Below, in pieces: positions 26,419 to 37,392 of a stretch of 64,000 bases of DNA. Both the position numbers and the translations under genes were made by a program. The stretch spans positions 1 through 64,000 of the forward strand of contig WKFJ01000019.1 of NCBI GenBank assembly GCA_014872785.1, written 5' to 3'. Position 1 is the stretch's first letter, and each line of letters begins with the position of its first letter. The notes below the pieces were generated by a model. The model saw nothing but the letters and a program-made list of their open reading frames with translations. It was not told the origin of the DNA and did not search any database. Source of the DNA: Alteromonadaceae bacterium (GTDB taxonomy: Bacteria > Pseudomonadota > Gammaproteobacteria > Enterobacterales > Alteromonadaceae).

Positions 26419-28449
26419 ATGTCTGACTCTAATCGTAAAATTTTAGTCACTAGTGCCCTACCCTATGCAAATGGGTCTATTCACCTTGGGCACTTGCTTG
26501 AACATATTCAGACGGATATTTGGACCCGTTTTCAGAAATTACGTGGACATGAGTGTTACAGTGTTTGCGCAGACGACGCACACGGCACACCAGTCATGTT
26601 AAAAGCCCAAGAATTGGGCATAACACCAGAAGAAATGGTGGCACGCACACAAGCAGAACACAGCCAAGACTTACAAGACTTCGGCATCGTTTATGACAAC
26701 TACCACAATACCCACTCTGACGAAAACAAGGCGCTTTGTGAGATGGTGTATTTGCGTGCAAAAGAACGCGGTTATATTACTCAACGCACAATTAGTCAGC
26801 TTTTCGACCCCGATAAGAACATGTTTTTGCCAGACAGGTTTGTAAAAGGCACCTGCCCCAAATGTAAGTCTGAAGATCAAAACGGTGATAGTTGCGACAA
26901 CTGTGGTGCCACCTACAGCCCCACCGAACTGATTAACCCAAAATCGGTGGTTTCTGGTGCAGAGCCGATATTAAAAGACTCTGAGCATTATTTCTTCGAT
27001 TTACCCAAGTTTGAAAGCTCGTTACAAGAGTGGTTAACAAGCTCGTCTGTACAGCCAGAAATTGCCAACAAACTACAAGAGTGGTTTGAGCAAGGCCTAC
27101 AACAATGGGATATCAGTCGTGATGCGCCATATTTTGGTTTTGAAATTCCGGACGCACCAAACAAGTACTTTTATGTTTGGGTTGATGCTCCAGTGGGTTA
27201 CATGGCCAGCTTCAAGCATTTCTGTGAAAAGAATGGTGTAGACTTCGACAGTTTTTGGCAAGCCGACTCTGACGCAGAAGTTTATCACTTCATTGGTAAA
27301 GACATTACCTACTTCCACTGCTTATTCTGGCCAGCCATGCTTGAAGGTGCGGGTTTGAGAAAGCCTACAGGTGTCAATGTTCACGGCTTCGTAACTGTAA
27401 ATGGCGCTAAGATGTCAAAGTCAAAAGGTACCTTTATCAAAGCGCGCACCTACCTTGAACACCTAAACCCAGAGCTATTGCGTTATTTCTTTGCGTCGAA
27501 GTTAAGCGATGGCGTAACTGATATCGACCTTAACTTTGAAGATTTTGTGCAAAAAGTTAACTCAGATTTAGTCGGTAAAGTGGTTAACATCGCGAGTCGC
27601 TGTGCGGGCTTTATCAGTAAGCGATTTGAAGGTAAGTTGTCTGCAAATGTTGCTGAGCCTGAATTGTTGCAGAGTTTTATCGATGAATCAGAGAACATTG
27701 CTGAAGCATTTGAAAAACGTCAGTACAGTAAGGCAATTCGCGAGATCATGACCTTGGCGGACAAAGCAAATCAATACATTGATGCACAAGCGCCTTGGGT
27801 TACTATCAAAGAAGAAGACAAACAGCAGCACACCCATGATGTTTGTTCACTGGGCATCAACATGTTTAAGATTTTGATGACCTATCTGAAACCGGTGTTG
27901 CCAGAACTTGCAGTGAAGGCAGAAGGTTTCTTGAATACCGAATTAAACTGGAGCAATGTTGCCTCGCCTCTTAAAGAGCACGACATCAACAAATTCAAAG
28001 CCCTAATGCAACGCGTTGATTTCAAAGCGGTTGAAGCCATGATTGATGCCTCTAAAGAAGATTTGCAAGCCACTGCTAACAAGCTGGATCCCAACAGTCC
28101 TCTGGCGAAAGATCCCATTGCCGAGACGATTCAATTTGACGACTTTGCCAAAGTTGACCTACGTGTAGCGCGTATCAACAAAGCAGAGCACGTTGAAGGT
28201 GCTGACAAGTTACTTCGCTTCGAACTCGATTTAGGTGGTGAGACCAGACAAGTATTTGCCGGTATCAAATCGGCGTATCAGCCGGAAGACCTCATTGGTA
28301 AGCATACCGTCATGGTAGCCAACCTTGCGCCGCGTAAAATGCGTTTTGGCATGTCTGAGGGGATGGTATTAGCCGCAGGTCCTGGTGGCAAAGATCTGTG
28401 GATATTAGAACCTCATGACGGGGCACAGCCAGGAATGAAGGTCAAATAA
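26419..28449 (+). CDS. metG: methionyl-tRNA synthetase
   Basis: Charges tRNA-Met with methionine. The 676-residue class Ia enzyme has the HIGH-type motif HLGH (residues 22-25), a zinc finger CPKC...CDNC (about 145-161), KMSKS at 331-335, an anticodon-binding helical domain, and a C-terminal tRNA-binding OB domain from about residue 575 ([14 protein letters not shown] ... [14 protein letters not shown]) that promotes dimerisation. ATG start with an AGAG ribosome site. It ends in a strong terminator shared with the convergent chemoreceptor gene. Confidence 0.97.
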   Translation: MSDSNRKILVTSALPYANGSIHLGHLLEHIQTDIWTRFQKLRGHECYSVCADDAHGTPVMLKAQELGITPEEMVARTQAEHSQDLQDFGIVYDNYHNTHSDENKALCEMVYLRAKERGYITQRTISQLFDPDKNMFLPDRFVKGTCPKCKSEDQNGDSCDNCGATYSPTELINPKSVVSGAEPILKDSEHYFFDLPKFESSLQEWLTSSSVQPEIANKLQEWFEQGLQQWDISRDAPYFGFEIPDAPNKYFYVWVDAPVGYMASFKHFCEKNGVDFDSFWQADSDAEVYHFIGKDITYFHCLFWPAMLEGAGLRKPTGVNVHGFVTVNGAKMSKSKGTFIKARTYLEHLNPELLRYFFASKLSDGVTDIDLNFEDFVQKVNSDLVGKVVNIASRCAGFISKRFEGKLSANVAEPELLQSFIDESENIAEAFEKRQYSKAIREIMTLADKANQYIDAQAPWVTIKEEDKQQHTHDVCSLGINMFKILMTYLKPVLPELAVKAEGFLNTELNWSNVASPLKEHDINKFKALMQRVDFKAVEAMIDASKEDLQATANKLDPNSPLAKDPIAETIQFDDFAKVDLRVARINKAEHVEGADKLLRFELDLGGETRQVFAGIKSAYQPEDLIGKHTVMVANLAPRKMRFGMSEGMVLAAGPGGKDLWILEPHDGAQPGMKVK

Positions 28450-28470
28450 CAGGTTTTACATTAGACCTAT

Positions 28471-28499
28471 AAAAAAGGCGTCCGATGGACGCCTTTTTT
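28471..28499. terminator. bidirectional terminator between metG and chemoreceptor gene
   Basis: Perfect stem AAAAAAGGCGTCC / GGACGCCTTTTTT with a three-base GAT loop, flanked by A and T tracts for both directions. Confidence 0.92.
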
Positions 28500-28515
28500 A
28501 ATTCTCTATTTTTTA

Positions 28516-29586
28516 TTACATGTGATTGCTAAGACGCGCTAAGCTGTTAAGCAATTCTTCGCTTGCTCGCTCCATCTTGCGCAATGCATCGATAGTGGCA
28601 TCATCTATACCACCAGCTGCTGTTGCTGCAGCTTTTTTGCCCATCTCATATAATTTTTGGTTGGCTGACTGAACCGCTTTAAAGTCTGCTTCACTGCCGT
28701 ATTTATCACCACCTTCAGCGCCCATCCAACGTGCCAACTCAGACTCAGCCGCACTGGCTAGACTACCACGACCGCGTCCCATAACGTTTTCGTACACAGA
28801 AGCTTTGTACTGCATTGATTCAAGTTGTGCATTAGTTACAACGCCACGATCCGCACAAGAGCGAATGGTGTCACGCATTGACGACGACATATCCAATACT
28901 TGTGAAACCTTCACTTTCACTTCGCCTGTTTTTTCAACTAATACGCGAGATTTTTCGGACACTTCGTTGATATTTGACTCAATACTTTGCGTGCCGCCTT
29001 CAATTTTCTCAACGAGGTTATTAATTTCTTGAGTCGATTCAGATGAACGCATCGCAAGGTTACGTACTTCTTCGGCAACAACCGCAAAGCCTCGACCACT
29101 TTCACCAGCACGAGCCGCCTCAATCGCTGCGTTTAGTGCCAACAAGTTAGTCTGCTCTGCAATACTGTTAATTACCCCAACGAAGTTACTGATGCTGCTG
29201 GCAAGCCCTGATAATTCGCCCGCGTGCGTAACACCTTGCGCGGCAATGGTGTCTATTTGACTCAAGCCACTTTCAGCTTCGTCCAGCATTTCTGCTGAAC
29301 CAGTAAATAAATCTTCGGTATTTTCTAGACGAGCGCTCTCAGCTGACAATGCTGCGGTAGCCCCTTGAACCGCATCACGGATGTTACCGACTTGCTGCTG
29401 GCCATCTAACAATGAATCTGCAATTTGGCTGCCACCTGTGTCTTGGTCTTGTTGCTCCGCCATCGCGTTTTCTGCGTCAGCGAGTTGTCTTTCTAGTTCG
29501 GATACTCTTTTATTTAGCGCTTCATTATCTTGCGATAACTCTCTTATTTGTCTTATGTCGTCTTCGCTTCTTCTTGAAAAGAACAT
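28516..29586 (-). CDS. soluble methyl-accepting chemotaxis-type protein with degenerate CZB-like tail
   Basis: A 356-residue cytoplasmic chemoreceptor-like protein with no membrane helix. Residues 5-45 are a coiled coil; the signalling hairpin tip is clear at about 139-178 ([40 protein letters not shown]). The C-terminal region (about 255-345: [11 protein letters not shown] ... [13 protein letters not shown] ... [15 protein letters not shown]) aligns with the chemoreceptor zinc-binding (CZB) domain, but contains no His and no Cys in the expected ligand places, so it should not bind zinc in the usual way. It may sense another cytoplasmic cue or act as an adaptor. Monocistronic. Confidence 0.85.
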   Translation of the reverse strand: MFFSRRSEDDIRQIRELSQDNEALNKRVSELERQLADAENAMAEQQDQDTGGSQIADSLLDGQQQVGNIRDAVQGATAALSAESARLENTEDLFTGSAEMLDEAESGLSQIDTIAAQGVTHAGELSGLASSISNFVGVINSIAEQTNLLALNAAIEAARAGESGRGFAVVAEEVRNLAMRSSESTQEINNLVEKIEGGTQSIESNINEVSEKSRVLVEKTGEVKVKVSQVLDMSSSMRDTIRSCADRGVVTNAQLESMQYKASVYENVMGRGRGSLASAAESELARWMGAEGGDKYGSEADFKAVQSANQKLYEMGKKAAATAAGGIDDATIDALRKMERASEELLNSLARLSNHM

Positions 29587-29627
29587 GCAATACCTTTCTC
29601 TTGTTGTTGAGGGTTCTGTGTAGTTCC

Positions 29628-30407
29628 TTAACGCATTGATTCCGTTGCAGATTTAATCGTATCGTTTCCACTGATACGCATACTTGCACCTACTGGTGAA
29701 AATTTGGGCGCAGGCTTCCAAACCGACTTAATCAAGGATAGTGGAAACTCTCGCTTTTTGCCTACTATTACATACAAAGAAGCGAAATATGCAAAATATT
29801 TTTGCGTTAAACGCTGTATTTTGCTGTCGAGAGATAAATTTCTATCCAAAATTAAATCCGAAAATAAAAAGCTCTGCTCTACGGTCACCTGGTAACCCAA
29901 TAGCGACAACCAGTCTTTAACGCGGCCACGGCTAAAAAACCGAGCCCGGCGCAACACCTGCGCTTTTTTAACCGGTATCCAACGGGTAATGCCCGCCATA
30001 CTATACGGGTTGAAACCAATGATGATAACGTGACCATTGGGCACCAAGCAACGATCCATTTCCCGCAGAATCTGATGAGGATCTGTACTGAAATCTAACT
30101 CTAACCCCAGAACGAACGCATCAACGCTCTTCTCTGCGTAGGGTAACGCTGTCGATTTCGCCAAAATATGACTGGTGCCTTGTGTAGTATCGGAAGATGT
30201 CTGGGCAACTTTATGACTAATTTGACAGGACTTGAGGTCGAGCAAGTGGCTCAAATGCCCAAGTTTGACCAGATGGTATCCGAAGCATTGCTCTGTGACC
30301 GGTTGTAGCTGCTTTTCAATCACACTTTTCAGTTGCAGACCACTAGGAAGCTCATCCCATAAATGTGGGGCGACAATGTCTTTGTTTGTAAGTGCTGGTT
30401 TGAACAA
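29628..30407 (-). CDS. yafS: YafS-like SAM-dependent methyltransferase
   Basis: A 259-residue class I methyltransferase. The region [50 protein letters not shown] (about 106-155) contains the Methyltransf_11 core strand and post-motif; the glycine-rich SAM loop near residues 45-50 is diverged ([14 protein letters not shown]). In E. coli yafS is also next to and divergent from gloB, as here, supporting the name; its substrate is unknown. The start is a TTG without a strong ribosome site. Confidence 0.8.
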   Translation of the reverse strand: MFKPALTNKDIVAPHLWDELPSGLQLKSVIEKQLQPVTEQCFGYHLVKLGHLSHLLDLKSCQISHKVAQTSSDTTQGTSHILAKSTALPYAEKSVDAFVLGLELDFSTDPHQILREMDRCLVPNGHVIIIGFNPYSMAGITRWIPVKKAQVLRRARFFSRGRVKDWLSLLGYQVTVEQSFLFSDLILDRNLSLDSKIQRLTQKYFAYFASLYVIVGKKREFPLSLIKSVWKPAPKFSPVGASMRISGNDTIKSATESMR

Positions 30408-30494
30408 ATTTGCTTACTACACCAGTTAAAACCATAACGGTAGCATAATATAATATGCTAACTTCGAGATTGTCTAGAAAACGAGTGCAACCAA

Positions 30495-31268
30495 ATGCAA
30501 AAGACAGTGATACATCCTATACCCGCCTTCACCGACAACTACATCTGGTGTCTGCACAACCATAGTGACGCTTATGTTGTAGACCCCGGCGATGCATCGC
30601 CCGTCTTTGAGTTTCTAAACGCCAATGGATTAACCCTGCGAGGTATTCTCATTACTCATCACCATGCTGACCACATAGGCGGTGTAAAAGCGTTGCTTAA
30701 TCAGTATCCAAACATTTTAGTCACCGGTCCGGTATCAACACGCATTCCCGGAGTCACAATAGCCCTATCCGAGGGCGATAGTGTTGAATTACCTGAGTTA
30801 AGTACGTATGTAGAGGTGATGGAGGTACCTGCACACACGAGGGAACACATTGCCTATTTGTCTCCGCTGGGGTTGTTTTGCGGGGACACTATGTTTTCTG
30901 CTGGCTGCGGCAGGCTATTTGAAGGCACGCCAGGGCAGATGCAAAACAACTTTCATCGGTTCAAGCAATTGCCAGCAGATACACTTATCTACTGCACACA
31001 CGAGTACACGCAAGCTAATGTTGACTTTGCACTTGCCATATCACCAGAAAACAAAGACTTACTGAGCTTTGCTAACTGGGTCAAAACTAAAAGAGATAAG
31101 AATGAACCCACACTGCCTTCGACTATCGAGACTGAGTTAAAAATAAATCCGTACATGCGAGAAGAGGAACCAGATGTGATAGCTGGGGTCGAAAAACACT
31201 GGCAAGTACAATTTGATTCGCCATTAGAGGCATTCAGTGCCATTCGACGCTGGAAAGATAACTTTTAA
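30495..31268 (+). CDS. gloB: hydroxyacylglutathione hydrolase (glyoxalase II)
   Basis: Hydrolyses S-D-lactoylglutathione to D-lactate and glutathione, completing methylglyoxal detoxification. The metallo-beta-lactamase motif THHHADH is at residues 54-60, further ligands are in VPAHTREHIAY and FCGDTMF, and THEYTQANVDFA plus the C-terminal AIRRWKDNF are typical of GloB. The 257-residue length is normal. It is divergent from yafS and followed closely by mltD. Confidence 0.95.
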   Translation: MQKTVIHPIPAFTDNYIWCLHNHSDAYVVDPGDASPVFEFLNANGLTLRGILITHHHADHIGGVKALLNQYPNILVTGPVSTRIPGVTIALSEGDSVELPELSTYVEVMEVPAHTREHIAYLSPLGLFCGDTMFSAGCGRLFEGTPGQMQNNFHRFKQLPADTLIYCTHEYTQANVDFALAISPENKDLLSFANWVKTKRDKNEPTLPSTIETELKINPYMREEEPDVIAGVEKHWQVQFDSPLEAFSAIRRWKDNF

Positions 31269-31305
31269 TTCGTACAATAACGCAAACCAAAAAATAACGA
31301 TAAAT

Positions 31306-32949
31306 ATGAGATTAATCCCCGCCGTACTAGTCGGCATTTTCCTTGGTGGTTGCCAAATCACCGCAAAACAAGAAAGTACCGATGACAGCTTTCTTGCCGC
31401 TCAATACATTGATGAATGTGATATCGCACCTGACGTTTCAGATCTAGCCTTCGCCTGTGAAAATGATTCAGAGGGCACTCGTCCTGTTATTCACCCAGTA
31501 ACTGAATTGGATGAGTTAATTACGTCTGCTACAAACCAAGAACCAGAACTGATAGTTCACGAAGACTTATGGCAGCAAATACGTGCAGGCTTGACGATGG
31601 AGGTTCCTGATAATAAGCGCGTAAGCAATCAACTCAATTGGTACCGCAAACACCCACACTACATGCAACGCGTAAATAAACGAGCTGCGCCGTTCCTTGC
31701 CCACATTGTCAACGATTTAGAGCAAGCAGATATGCCAATGGAGTTTGCGCTACTGCCCATCGTAGAAAGCGCCTTTGATCCTTTCGCCTATTCTCATGGC
31801 AGAGCCGCGGGTATGTGGCAGTTTATTCCTGGTACGGGAAAGCGTTTTGGACTTAAGCAAAATTGGTGGTACGACGGCAGACGCGATGTCATGGCTTCTA
31901 CCGAAGGTGCGATAGCTTACTTGAAGTATCTTCATAAGATGTTTAAAGGTGATTGGCTACACGCAGTCGCGGCCTATAATAGCGGTGAAGGTAGAGTTCA
32001 ACGCGCCATTCGCAAAAACAAAAAGGCAGGCAAAGCAACTGATTTTTGGTCGCTTGATTTGCCTCGCGAAACGCGTGCATATGTACCTAAACTGCTTGCG
32101 CTTTCACACCTGTTAAAGAATCACCAAGATATGGGTTTCGATTGGCCGAAAATGGCAATAGAACCCATCACTGAAGTTGTTGATGTAGGTTCACAAATAG
32201 ACCTTGCCATGGCGGCAGATTGGGCAGGTCTAACCGTAAAACAACTACACGCGTTAAACCCGGGGTTTAATCGCTGGGCAACAGACCCCGATGGTCCGCA
32301 TCAACTGCTACTTCCCATCGAAAAAGTAGATGCGTTCAAAGTAGCGCTTGGCGATGTGTCAGATAGACAAAAACTTAACTGGGTGCGCCATAAAATCAAA
32401 TCTGGCGATAGCCTGTTAAAACTTGCGAAGAAGTATCACACGTCGGTGGATGTGATTAGGCAAGTCAATGAACTTAAGGGCAACCAAATAATTGCAGGTA
32501 AACACCTGATGATACCGGTTGCGCAACAGTCATTAGACTATTACGCACTGTCACAAGATCAAAGAACCCTCGCCTCGCAGCAAAAGAAACGCGGCTCCTA
32601 TCAACTACAGCACGAAGTAAAGCGCGGCGACACTTTCTGGGATATCAGTCGAGCTTATAAAGTCAACCTGCGTAGTTTGGCCAAATGGAATGGGATGGCT
32701 CCCACTGATCCATTGCGCCCAGGTCAAAAATTGGTGATTTGGGTGAATCAAGTAAGCGCCGACCAAGACGACAACGCCGTGATGCGCACCCTTACTTATA
32801 CGGTTCGAAGTGGTGACTCGTTAGCGCGAATTGCAAATAAGTTTAGTGTCAAAATCGCAGATATTGCTCGCTGGAACCAATTGGACAAAAAGAAGTATTT
32901 ACAGCCAGGTCAGAAGCTAAAGATTTTTGTGGATGTCACTGAAACCTAA
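31306..32949 (+). CDS. mltD: membrane-bound lytic murein transglycosylase D with three LysM domains
   Basis: Cleaves peptidoglycan glycan strands to 1,6-anhydromuropeptides. An open frame begins at 31237 inside gloB, but the ATG at 31306 gives a proper lipoprotein signal with lipobox LGGC (Cys16) and is the likely start. The SLT domain follows at about 80-230 with catalytic Glu in LLPIVESAFDPFA and the GMWQFIPGTGKRFGL and AAYNSGEGRV motifs. Three LysM repeats at the C-terminus (HKIKSGDSLLKLAKKY, HEVKRGDTFWDISRAY, YTVRSGDSLARIANKF) bind peptidoglycan. Order gloB-mltD is common in Gammaproteobacteria. Confidence 0.95.
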   Translation: MRLIPAVLVGIFLGGCQITAKQESTDDSFLAAQYIDECDIAPDVSDLAFACENDSEGTRPVIHPVTELDELITSATNQEPELIVHEDLWQQIRAGLTMEVPDNKRVSNQLNWYRKHPHYMQRVNKRAAPFLAHIVNDLEQADMPMEFALLPIVESAFDPFAYSHGRAAGMWQFIPGTGKRFGLKQNWWYDGRRDVMASTEGAIAYLKYLHKMFKGDWLHAVAAYNSGEGRVQRAIRKNKKAGKATDFWSLDLPRETRAYVPKLLALSHLLKNHQDMGFDWPKMAIEPITEVVDVGSQIDLAMAADWAGLTVKQLHALNPGFNRWATDPDGPHQLLLPIEKVDAFKVALGDVSDRQKLNWVRHKIKSGDSLLKLAKKYHTSVDVIRQVNELKGNQIIAGKHLMIPVAQQSLDYYALSQDQRTLASQQKKRGSYQLQHEVKRGDTFWDISRAYKVNLRSLAKWNGMAPTDPLRPGQKLVIWVNQVSADQDDNAVMRTLTYTVRSGDSLARIANKFSVKIADIARWNQLDKKKYLQPGQKLKIFVDVTET

Positions 32950-32986
32950 ATTCAACACCTAGCGCTTAATCTGATAGGTTGATGGC

Positions 32987-33013
32987 AAAAGGAGAGCTAC
33001 TGCTCTCCTTTTT
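32987..33013. terminator. bidirectional terminator after mltD
   Basis: AAAAGGAGAGC and GCTCTCCTTTTT flank a short TACT loop. It also contains the stop codon of the convergent response-regulator gene. Confidence 0.85.
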
Positions 33014-34283
33014 CAGTTTTTGTGGCATCAATCACAAAGGTGATTTCTTTGGTTTTTTCAATTTGCTTTAGCCTTTCAATACTGGCTTCAGTGAACTGAT
33101 GTCCTTCTGGTAATATCAATAAATGATCCGGGGTGTATAGATTTTTGTTGAGCACCAGGCCTGGCTCTAGCGCTTCTGATTTGAGTCCTGTATTGGCTAC
33201 TGTCTCGAAAAGTTTTTCATCAATACCAAATAAGGCTTCAATAACTGCCGGATCATATTTACTACCTTTGGACTTTTGCATATGGTTCAGTATTTGACTG
33301 TGCGACATTACCACTCGCTGCGTTTTTTGTTGTGCGAGCGACCAATAGTCACGAGCCACTTTTAAAATGCGTCCGCCCAAGCTAATGCTGTCGTAAATTG
33401 GCTCGTCACTGCCTTCCCGCCCCGCAAAAGGTAAAAACTGATGCGAGAGAATATTGCTTACGTCATGTAAATGTTCAGCGGGTGCCAGTATCATTTTGGT
33501 GGCTTCAACCTGCTTTGTAAATTCCTGCTGTTGTTCGAAATTCAGTTCGTTAAATGGTTTTGAGTAAAGAAACGGATCGATTCCCATTAATCCCATTTCA
33601 CAAAAGGCGCCAGCAAGTCCTACGGCTCTTTCTTGGGCTTCTTCCAATTTTAGCTTCTTGGCTAATCGACGACATAAGTCACTAACGTTACGCGCAAAAC
33701 TACCGTCGAGTTTGGGATTGATATTGATCATGTTATACAACACCTTTTCCAAAGAGCGGTGTTGTTGGTTCATTTTTTTAAGGGCCACGTGAATTTGTTT
33801 CGTGCGCAGTGCCACCTTTTTCTCCAGCTGCTCATTGAACTGCTCTAATTGCTGATTTTGAGCACTTAATTTACGCTGAAGTTGTTCGTTCTGTAACTTC
33901 AATCGCACGTGTTCAAGACCACCGTCGATGGCTTTTTTCAGCAGATCATTATCCCAAGGTTTCTGTAAAAAGCGGTGGATTCGGCCTTTGTTAACCGCAT
34001 CGATGGTTGCGCCTAAATCAGCGAAACCGGATAAAATCATGCGATAGGTATCAGGATATGTATTAGCGACATGCTCCAAAAACTCAGCACCGTTCATATT
34101 GGGCATTTTCATGTCAGAAATAACTACTTGAACAGAGTGTTTTTTGAGTAGCTCTAATCCTTCGGCACCACTTGTAGCAAACAACAGTTCATAGTCTTCT
34201 CTGAACAATAATCGTTTTAAAGATGAGAGAATATTCTTCTCGTCATCAACACATAAAACGGTGAACGTATCAGGCGTTTTCAC
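32997..34283 (-). CDS. response regulator with degenerate HD-GYP-like output domain
   Basis: A 428-residue protein. The receiver domain (1-125) has acidic pocket Asp13-Asp14, phosphoacceptor Asp57 in VVISDMKMP and Lys108 in FLQKPW. A coiled coil follows (125-185). Residues 195-330 match the HD-GYP fold in layout (GLAGAFCEMGLMGIDPFLYSKP, then HLHDVSNILSHQFLPFAGREG) but the HD pair is replaced by Ala-Phe and the GYP segment is not conserved, so cyclic-di-GMP hydrolysis is unlikely; a binding or protein-interaction role is more probable. GTG start with GGAGG upstream, overlapping the histidine kinase gene by 14 bases. Confidence 0.82.
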   Translation of the reverse strand: MKTPDTFTVLCVDDEKNILSSLKRLLFREDYELLFATSGAEGLELLKKHSVQVVISDMKMPNMNGAEFLEHVANTYPDTYRMILSGFADLGATIDAVNKGRIHRFLQKPWDNDLLKKAIDGGLEHVRLKLQNEQLQRKLSAQNQQLEQFNEQLEKKVALRTKQIHVALKKMNQQHRSLEKVLYNMININPKLDGSFARNVSDLCRRLAKKLKLEEAQERAVGLAGAFCEMGLMGIDPFLYSKPFNELNFEQQQEFTKQVEATKMILAPAEHLHDVSNILSHQFLPFAGREGSDEPIYDSISLGGRILKVARDYWSLAQQKTQRVVMSHSQILNHMQKSKGSKYDPAVIEALFGIDEKLFETVANTGLKSEALEPGLVLNKNLYTPDHLLILPEGHQFTEASIERLKQIEKTKEITFVIDATKTEKGEQ

Positions 34284-35937
34284 TGGTTACCTCCGAGGGT
34301 TTTTCTGATGCTTCTCTATAAACGGGTAATGAAATAATAAAACAGGTTCCCTTACCGACTTCGCTTTTCACTTCAATGTCGCCACCATGGTCGCGCACAA
34401 TGCCATAGGAGATTGACAGCCCCAGGCCGGTGCCCTCTCCTTCAGCTTTTGTGGTAAAAAACGGGTCGAAAAGGTGCTTTAAATGCTCTGGCGCAATGCC
34501 TGAGCCATTGTCGGCGATAAAGATTCGTACATAATCCATGTCGCGCATGGTTTTCACTTTAATTTTGCCTTCCAATTCAATAGCTTGTCCAGCATTTACC
34601 AGTAAATTGGTGAATACTTGAGACATCTTGCCAGCATTGCAGGAAACCAATCCGTCCTGACAAAAATCAGTGGTCACTTCACAGTGGTATTTCAATTCGT
34701 TGTGCACCATAGATAAGGTGCTGCGTAAACAATCATTGATGTCGTTTTTTTGTAGTTGGTCAGTATCTGCATGTGAAAATGACTTTAATCCCATCACAAT
34801 GTCCTGCACCCTTTGTAAGCCTTGCTTTGACTCTTGCATTAAGGCATCAATATCTTCAGTGATGAAATCTAGATTCTGTTCATCTACCAGTTTTTTCATG
34901 TGCGGGTTTAACTGTGGAGATTGTTGCATCAAGCTTTGACTCTCAACAATAACCTGTTTAAACGTGTCAACGTAATCACCCAAGGTTTTAACGTTACTCA
35001 ATACGTAACCCACAGGATTATTTATCTCATGCGCCACGCCTGCCGCCAACTGGCCAACCGACGCCATTTTCTCAGCATGAAGAAGCTGTTTTTGCGCAGC
35101 ATGCAGTTCATCATTGGTCTGCTCTAAAATAGAGTTTTTCTGCTCCAATTCCGAGGTGCGCTTTTGCACTTTTTCTTCTAAGTCTCTATTGAAATCCTGA
35201 AGCATCATTTCAAATTGATTCTTTTGACTAAACTCAAGCTCCAAATTGTCTATTAGCTTGTTAAACGCCAACGACACGTCGGCAATCTCATCAGATGAAG
35301 TTATCGGAATGCGGTTAGAGCTGCTAAAACGACCATCGGTTACCGCCGCGGACACATCAATTGCACCTTTTCTCAGTGTATTTAACTGGCTCGTGAGATA
35401 GGTCCCAAGCATCCATGAAAATAGCGCTACCAACAACATTTCGATACCCGCTATGAGGCTAGTATTGCGTTTTATCTGGGCAATCGAAGACTCAATAGTT
35501 GTAGTAGAAATCCCAATCTCTACACGTCCGTAGACCATATCACTTGCCGAGATTTCGGCAAAAGTATCAAAAATACCATCATCGACATCGGCAATGGATT
35601 GGTCAGTATGGTATTCAGATCCACTGTAAGTATCGCTGTGGCTATACGCTAGCACCTGACCTTGTGCATTTAACACCCTGGCGTAAACCACATCAGGATT
35701 TTTCAACATTTGCTGCGAATACGCCTCAAGTGATGCTAAATCATGCGTTAATAGTGCATCTTGCGCGGTCTCAGCAAATAGCGTAGACGCCGTAAATGCG
35801 CGTTTGGACAACCCTTCGTTAATTGAAGAGGTCATCATATGTAGCGCTGTATATATCAAGATTCCCAGCAATAACGCCTCTATTGTGGCGATCCCGATAA
35901 TGGTTTTCATCTTTAGCGTGAATCTAGGTAATTTCAT
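34270..35937 (-). CDS. membrane sensor histidine kinase
   Basis: A 555-residue kinase. Membrane helices at about 12-33 and 161-183 flank a periplasmic sensor of about 125 residues; then HAMP (about 183-238), a coiled coil, the dimerisation domain with phosphorylated His303 in [11 protein letters not shown], and an HATPase domain with DNGSGI and [15 protein letters not shown] boxes. The HEINNP variant is common in hybrid-type kinases lacking their own receiver. It is immediately preceded by a PhnD-like binding protein and overlaps a response regulator downstream, so the three form a signalling operon. Confidence 0.93.
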   Translation of the reverse strand: MKLPRFTLKMKTIIGIATIEALLLGILIYTALHMMTSSINEGLSKRAFTASTLFAETAQDALLTHDLASLEAYSQQMLKNPDVVYARVLNAQGQVLAYSHSDTYSGSEYHTDQSIADVDDGIFDTFAEISASDMVYGRVEIGISTTTIESSIAQIKRNTSLIAGIEMLLVALFSWMLGTYLTSQLNTLRKGAIDVSAAVTDGRFSSSNRIPITSSDEIADVSLAFNKLIDNLELEFSQKNQFEMMLQDFNRDLEEKVQKRTSELEQKNSILEQTNDELHAAQKQLLHAEKMASVGQLAAGVAHEINNPVGYVLSNVKTLGDYVDTFKQVIVESQSLMQQSPQLNPHMKKLVDEQNLDFITEDIDALMQESKQGLQRVQDIVMGLKSFSHADTDQLQKNDINDCLRSTLSMVHNELKYHCEVTTDFCQDGLVSCNAGKMSQVFTNLLVNAGQAIELEGKIKVKTMRDMDYVRIFIADNGSGIAPEHLKHLFDPFFTTKAEGEGTGLGLSISYGIVRDHGGDIEVKSEVGKGTCFIISLPVYREASEKPSEVTSENA

Positions 35938-35947
35938 CTCTTAACAC

Positions 35948-36769
35948 CTAATTTTCCAACGCTTTATGGATGGACATAGAAGCGATATTCAATGCTCTTA
36001 CATCATTCCATAAGCTATTTTCTGCGGCTTCAAACCCTTTGAAGTTTATCGCTTTTAAAATACTTTGCTTATCTTCTGCTGAATTTAGTGCCAATAATGC
36101 GGTTAACACTGCTTGGTACACTGTTTTGTCGAGTTCCGCTTTCCTCGCGATAGCGTGCGAAGTAAAACCCTCTGATGTCCAAATTACCTTTAACTCATCG
36201 CGAATTAACGGCGATACGCTCTCAAAGGTTCTGATAACACCGCCACCGGCGGGAAAGAAACCTTTAGCAACATTCATGTAAACAGAATCATGCGAACTTA
36301 CATAACGGGTACCGATATTAATGCCATTATTATTTAACGTTGCTCTGGGAATAATGCTAGCGGCAAATGCAGCAGGCGATGGAAAAGCCAGCTCTAAACC
36401 ATTTAAGTCAGTGAGCGATGCAATTTCGCTGTTTTTATGGACAACGATTATTCCTCTTATTTTTTTGTCTTTTTGTTTCGCAAGTGCCTGATAACCACTT
36501 TCTTGGTGATAGTGGACAAAGTGATAGGGGTTCATATAAGCCATGTCATACTCACCCTTGGCCAGGCGCGCTTCGAAAGTAGGAATGTTCTTTGCGGTAG
36601 CGAACTGTATTCGATAACCCGTCTCTTGCTCCAAATACCTCAATAAGGGCGTCCATTTTCGTGCCAACACTTTTGCTGACTGTTGTGGCACGATCCCAAA
36701 GCTGTATGTGTCTGTAGCATTCGCAACCGACATACAACACATACTTAATAGGAAAACCACAATCTTCAT
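35948..36769 (-). CDS. PhnD-like periplasmic binding protein, probable co-sensor of histidine kinase
   Basis: A 273-residue periplasmic protein with a signal peptide cleaved after VANA (about residue 18). It resembles the phosphate/phosphonate-binding (PhnD) family: FGIVPQQSAKVLARKWTPLLRYLEQETGYRI, EYDMAYMNPYHFVHYH, and LAFPSPAAFAASIIPRATL. There are no ABC permease or ATPase genes nearby. Instead it sits 10 bases upstream of a histidine kinase, so it probably presents a small anionic ligand to the kinase. The true ligand is not deducible; many PhnD-like proteins bind other oxyanions. Confidence 0.8.
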   Translation of the reverse strand: MKIVVFLLSMCCMSVANATDTYSFGIVPQQSAKVLARKWTPLLRYLEQETGYRIQFATAKNIPTFEARLAKGEYDMAYMNPYHFVHYHQESGYQALAKQKDKKIRGIIVVHKNSEIASLTDLNGLELAFPSPAAFAASIIPRATLNNNGINIGTRYVSSHDSVYMNVAKGFFPAGGGVIRTFESVSPLIRDELKVIWTSEGFTSHAIARKAELDKTVYQAVLTALLALNSAEDKQSILKAINFKGFEAAENSLWNDVRALNIASMSIHKALEN

Positions 36770-36790
36770 TATTCGCCTCTACTACTTCAA

Positions 36791-37354
36791 CTATTTCAAA
36801 CGCTCTATGTGCGCTAATAGCTCTTCATTCACAATAGGTTTTGCCAAGGCCATATCAGCGCCCAAATTAATGGCTTTATCCAAGTCGTTTTGGTGCAGCC
36901 CTGAAATCACTAAAATTTTGATAGGTTCCAAATCGGGGTTGCCTCTGACATGTCTTAACACTTCAAAACCATCCATATTTGGCATACTTAAATCCAGTGT
37001 CATCAGCCAAGGTTTGAAAGTGACTAGCAACACGCCTGCTTGAAAACCATCATTTGCTACTTCAGTTGCGTAGCCTGCTCGAGCCAACGTTCTATTTATC
37101 GCTTTGGCAAAAGCGGGTTCGTCATCGCAAATCAGTATCCGATTATTCTCTTGTTGCCGAAACTCTGCTGGGATTGGCATCCCGTGTGCAGTTAAAAAAG
37201 CCACAAAGTCTTCAGGCGTTATCCTGTTGTTACCACGTCCGGGCAGCTTGTAAGCCTTCAAACTGCCCCTTTCAATCCAACGAATGACTGTGCGCAGAGT
37301 AACGCCGCAATATTTGGCGATATCTCCCGTTGTCAAAGATTTATTTTCAGTCAT
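36791..37354 (-). CDS. MerR/excisionase-type HTH protein fused to receiver domain
   Basis: A 187-residue protein starting at the ATG at 37354, which has AGAGGTG upstream; a longer open frame to 37438 would run into the operator repeats. Residues 1-65 form a single BldC/excisionase-like winged helix (LTTGDIAKYCGVTLRTVIRWIERGSLKAYKLPGRGNNRI ... FVAFLTAHG). Residues 75-187 form a receiver domain with acidic pair in ICDDEP, phosphoacceptor in LDLSMPNMDG and Lys in LAKPI. This order (DNA-binding domain first) is unusual for response regulators. It is first in the PhnD-kinase-REC operon and divergent from a porin gene. Confidence 0.85.
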   Translation of the reverse strand: MTENKSLTTGDIAKYCGVTLRTVIRWIERGSLKAYKLPGRGNNRITPEDFVAFLTAHGMPIPAEFRQQENNRILICDDEPAFAKAINRTLARAGYATEVANDGFQAGVLLVTFKPWLMTLDLSMPNMDGFEVLRHVRGNPDLEPIKILVISGLHQNDLDKAINLGADMALAKPIVNEELLAHIERLK

Positions 37355-37392
37355 GTCTGTCACCTCTGAGCTGAACTTTAACAAGTGAGACA

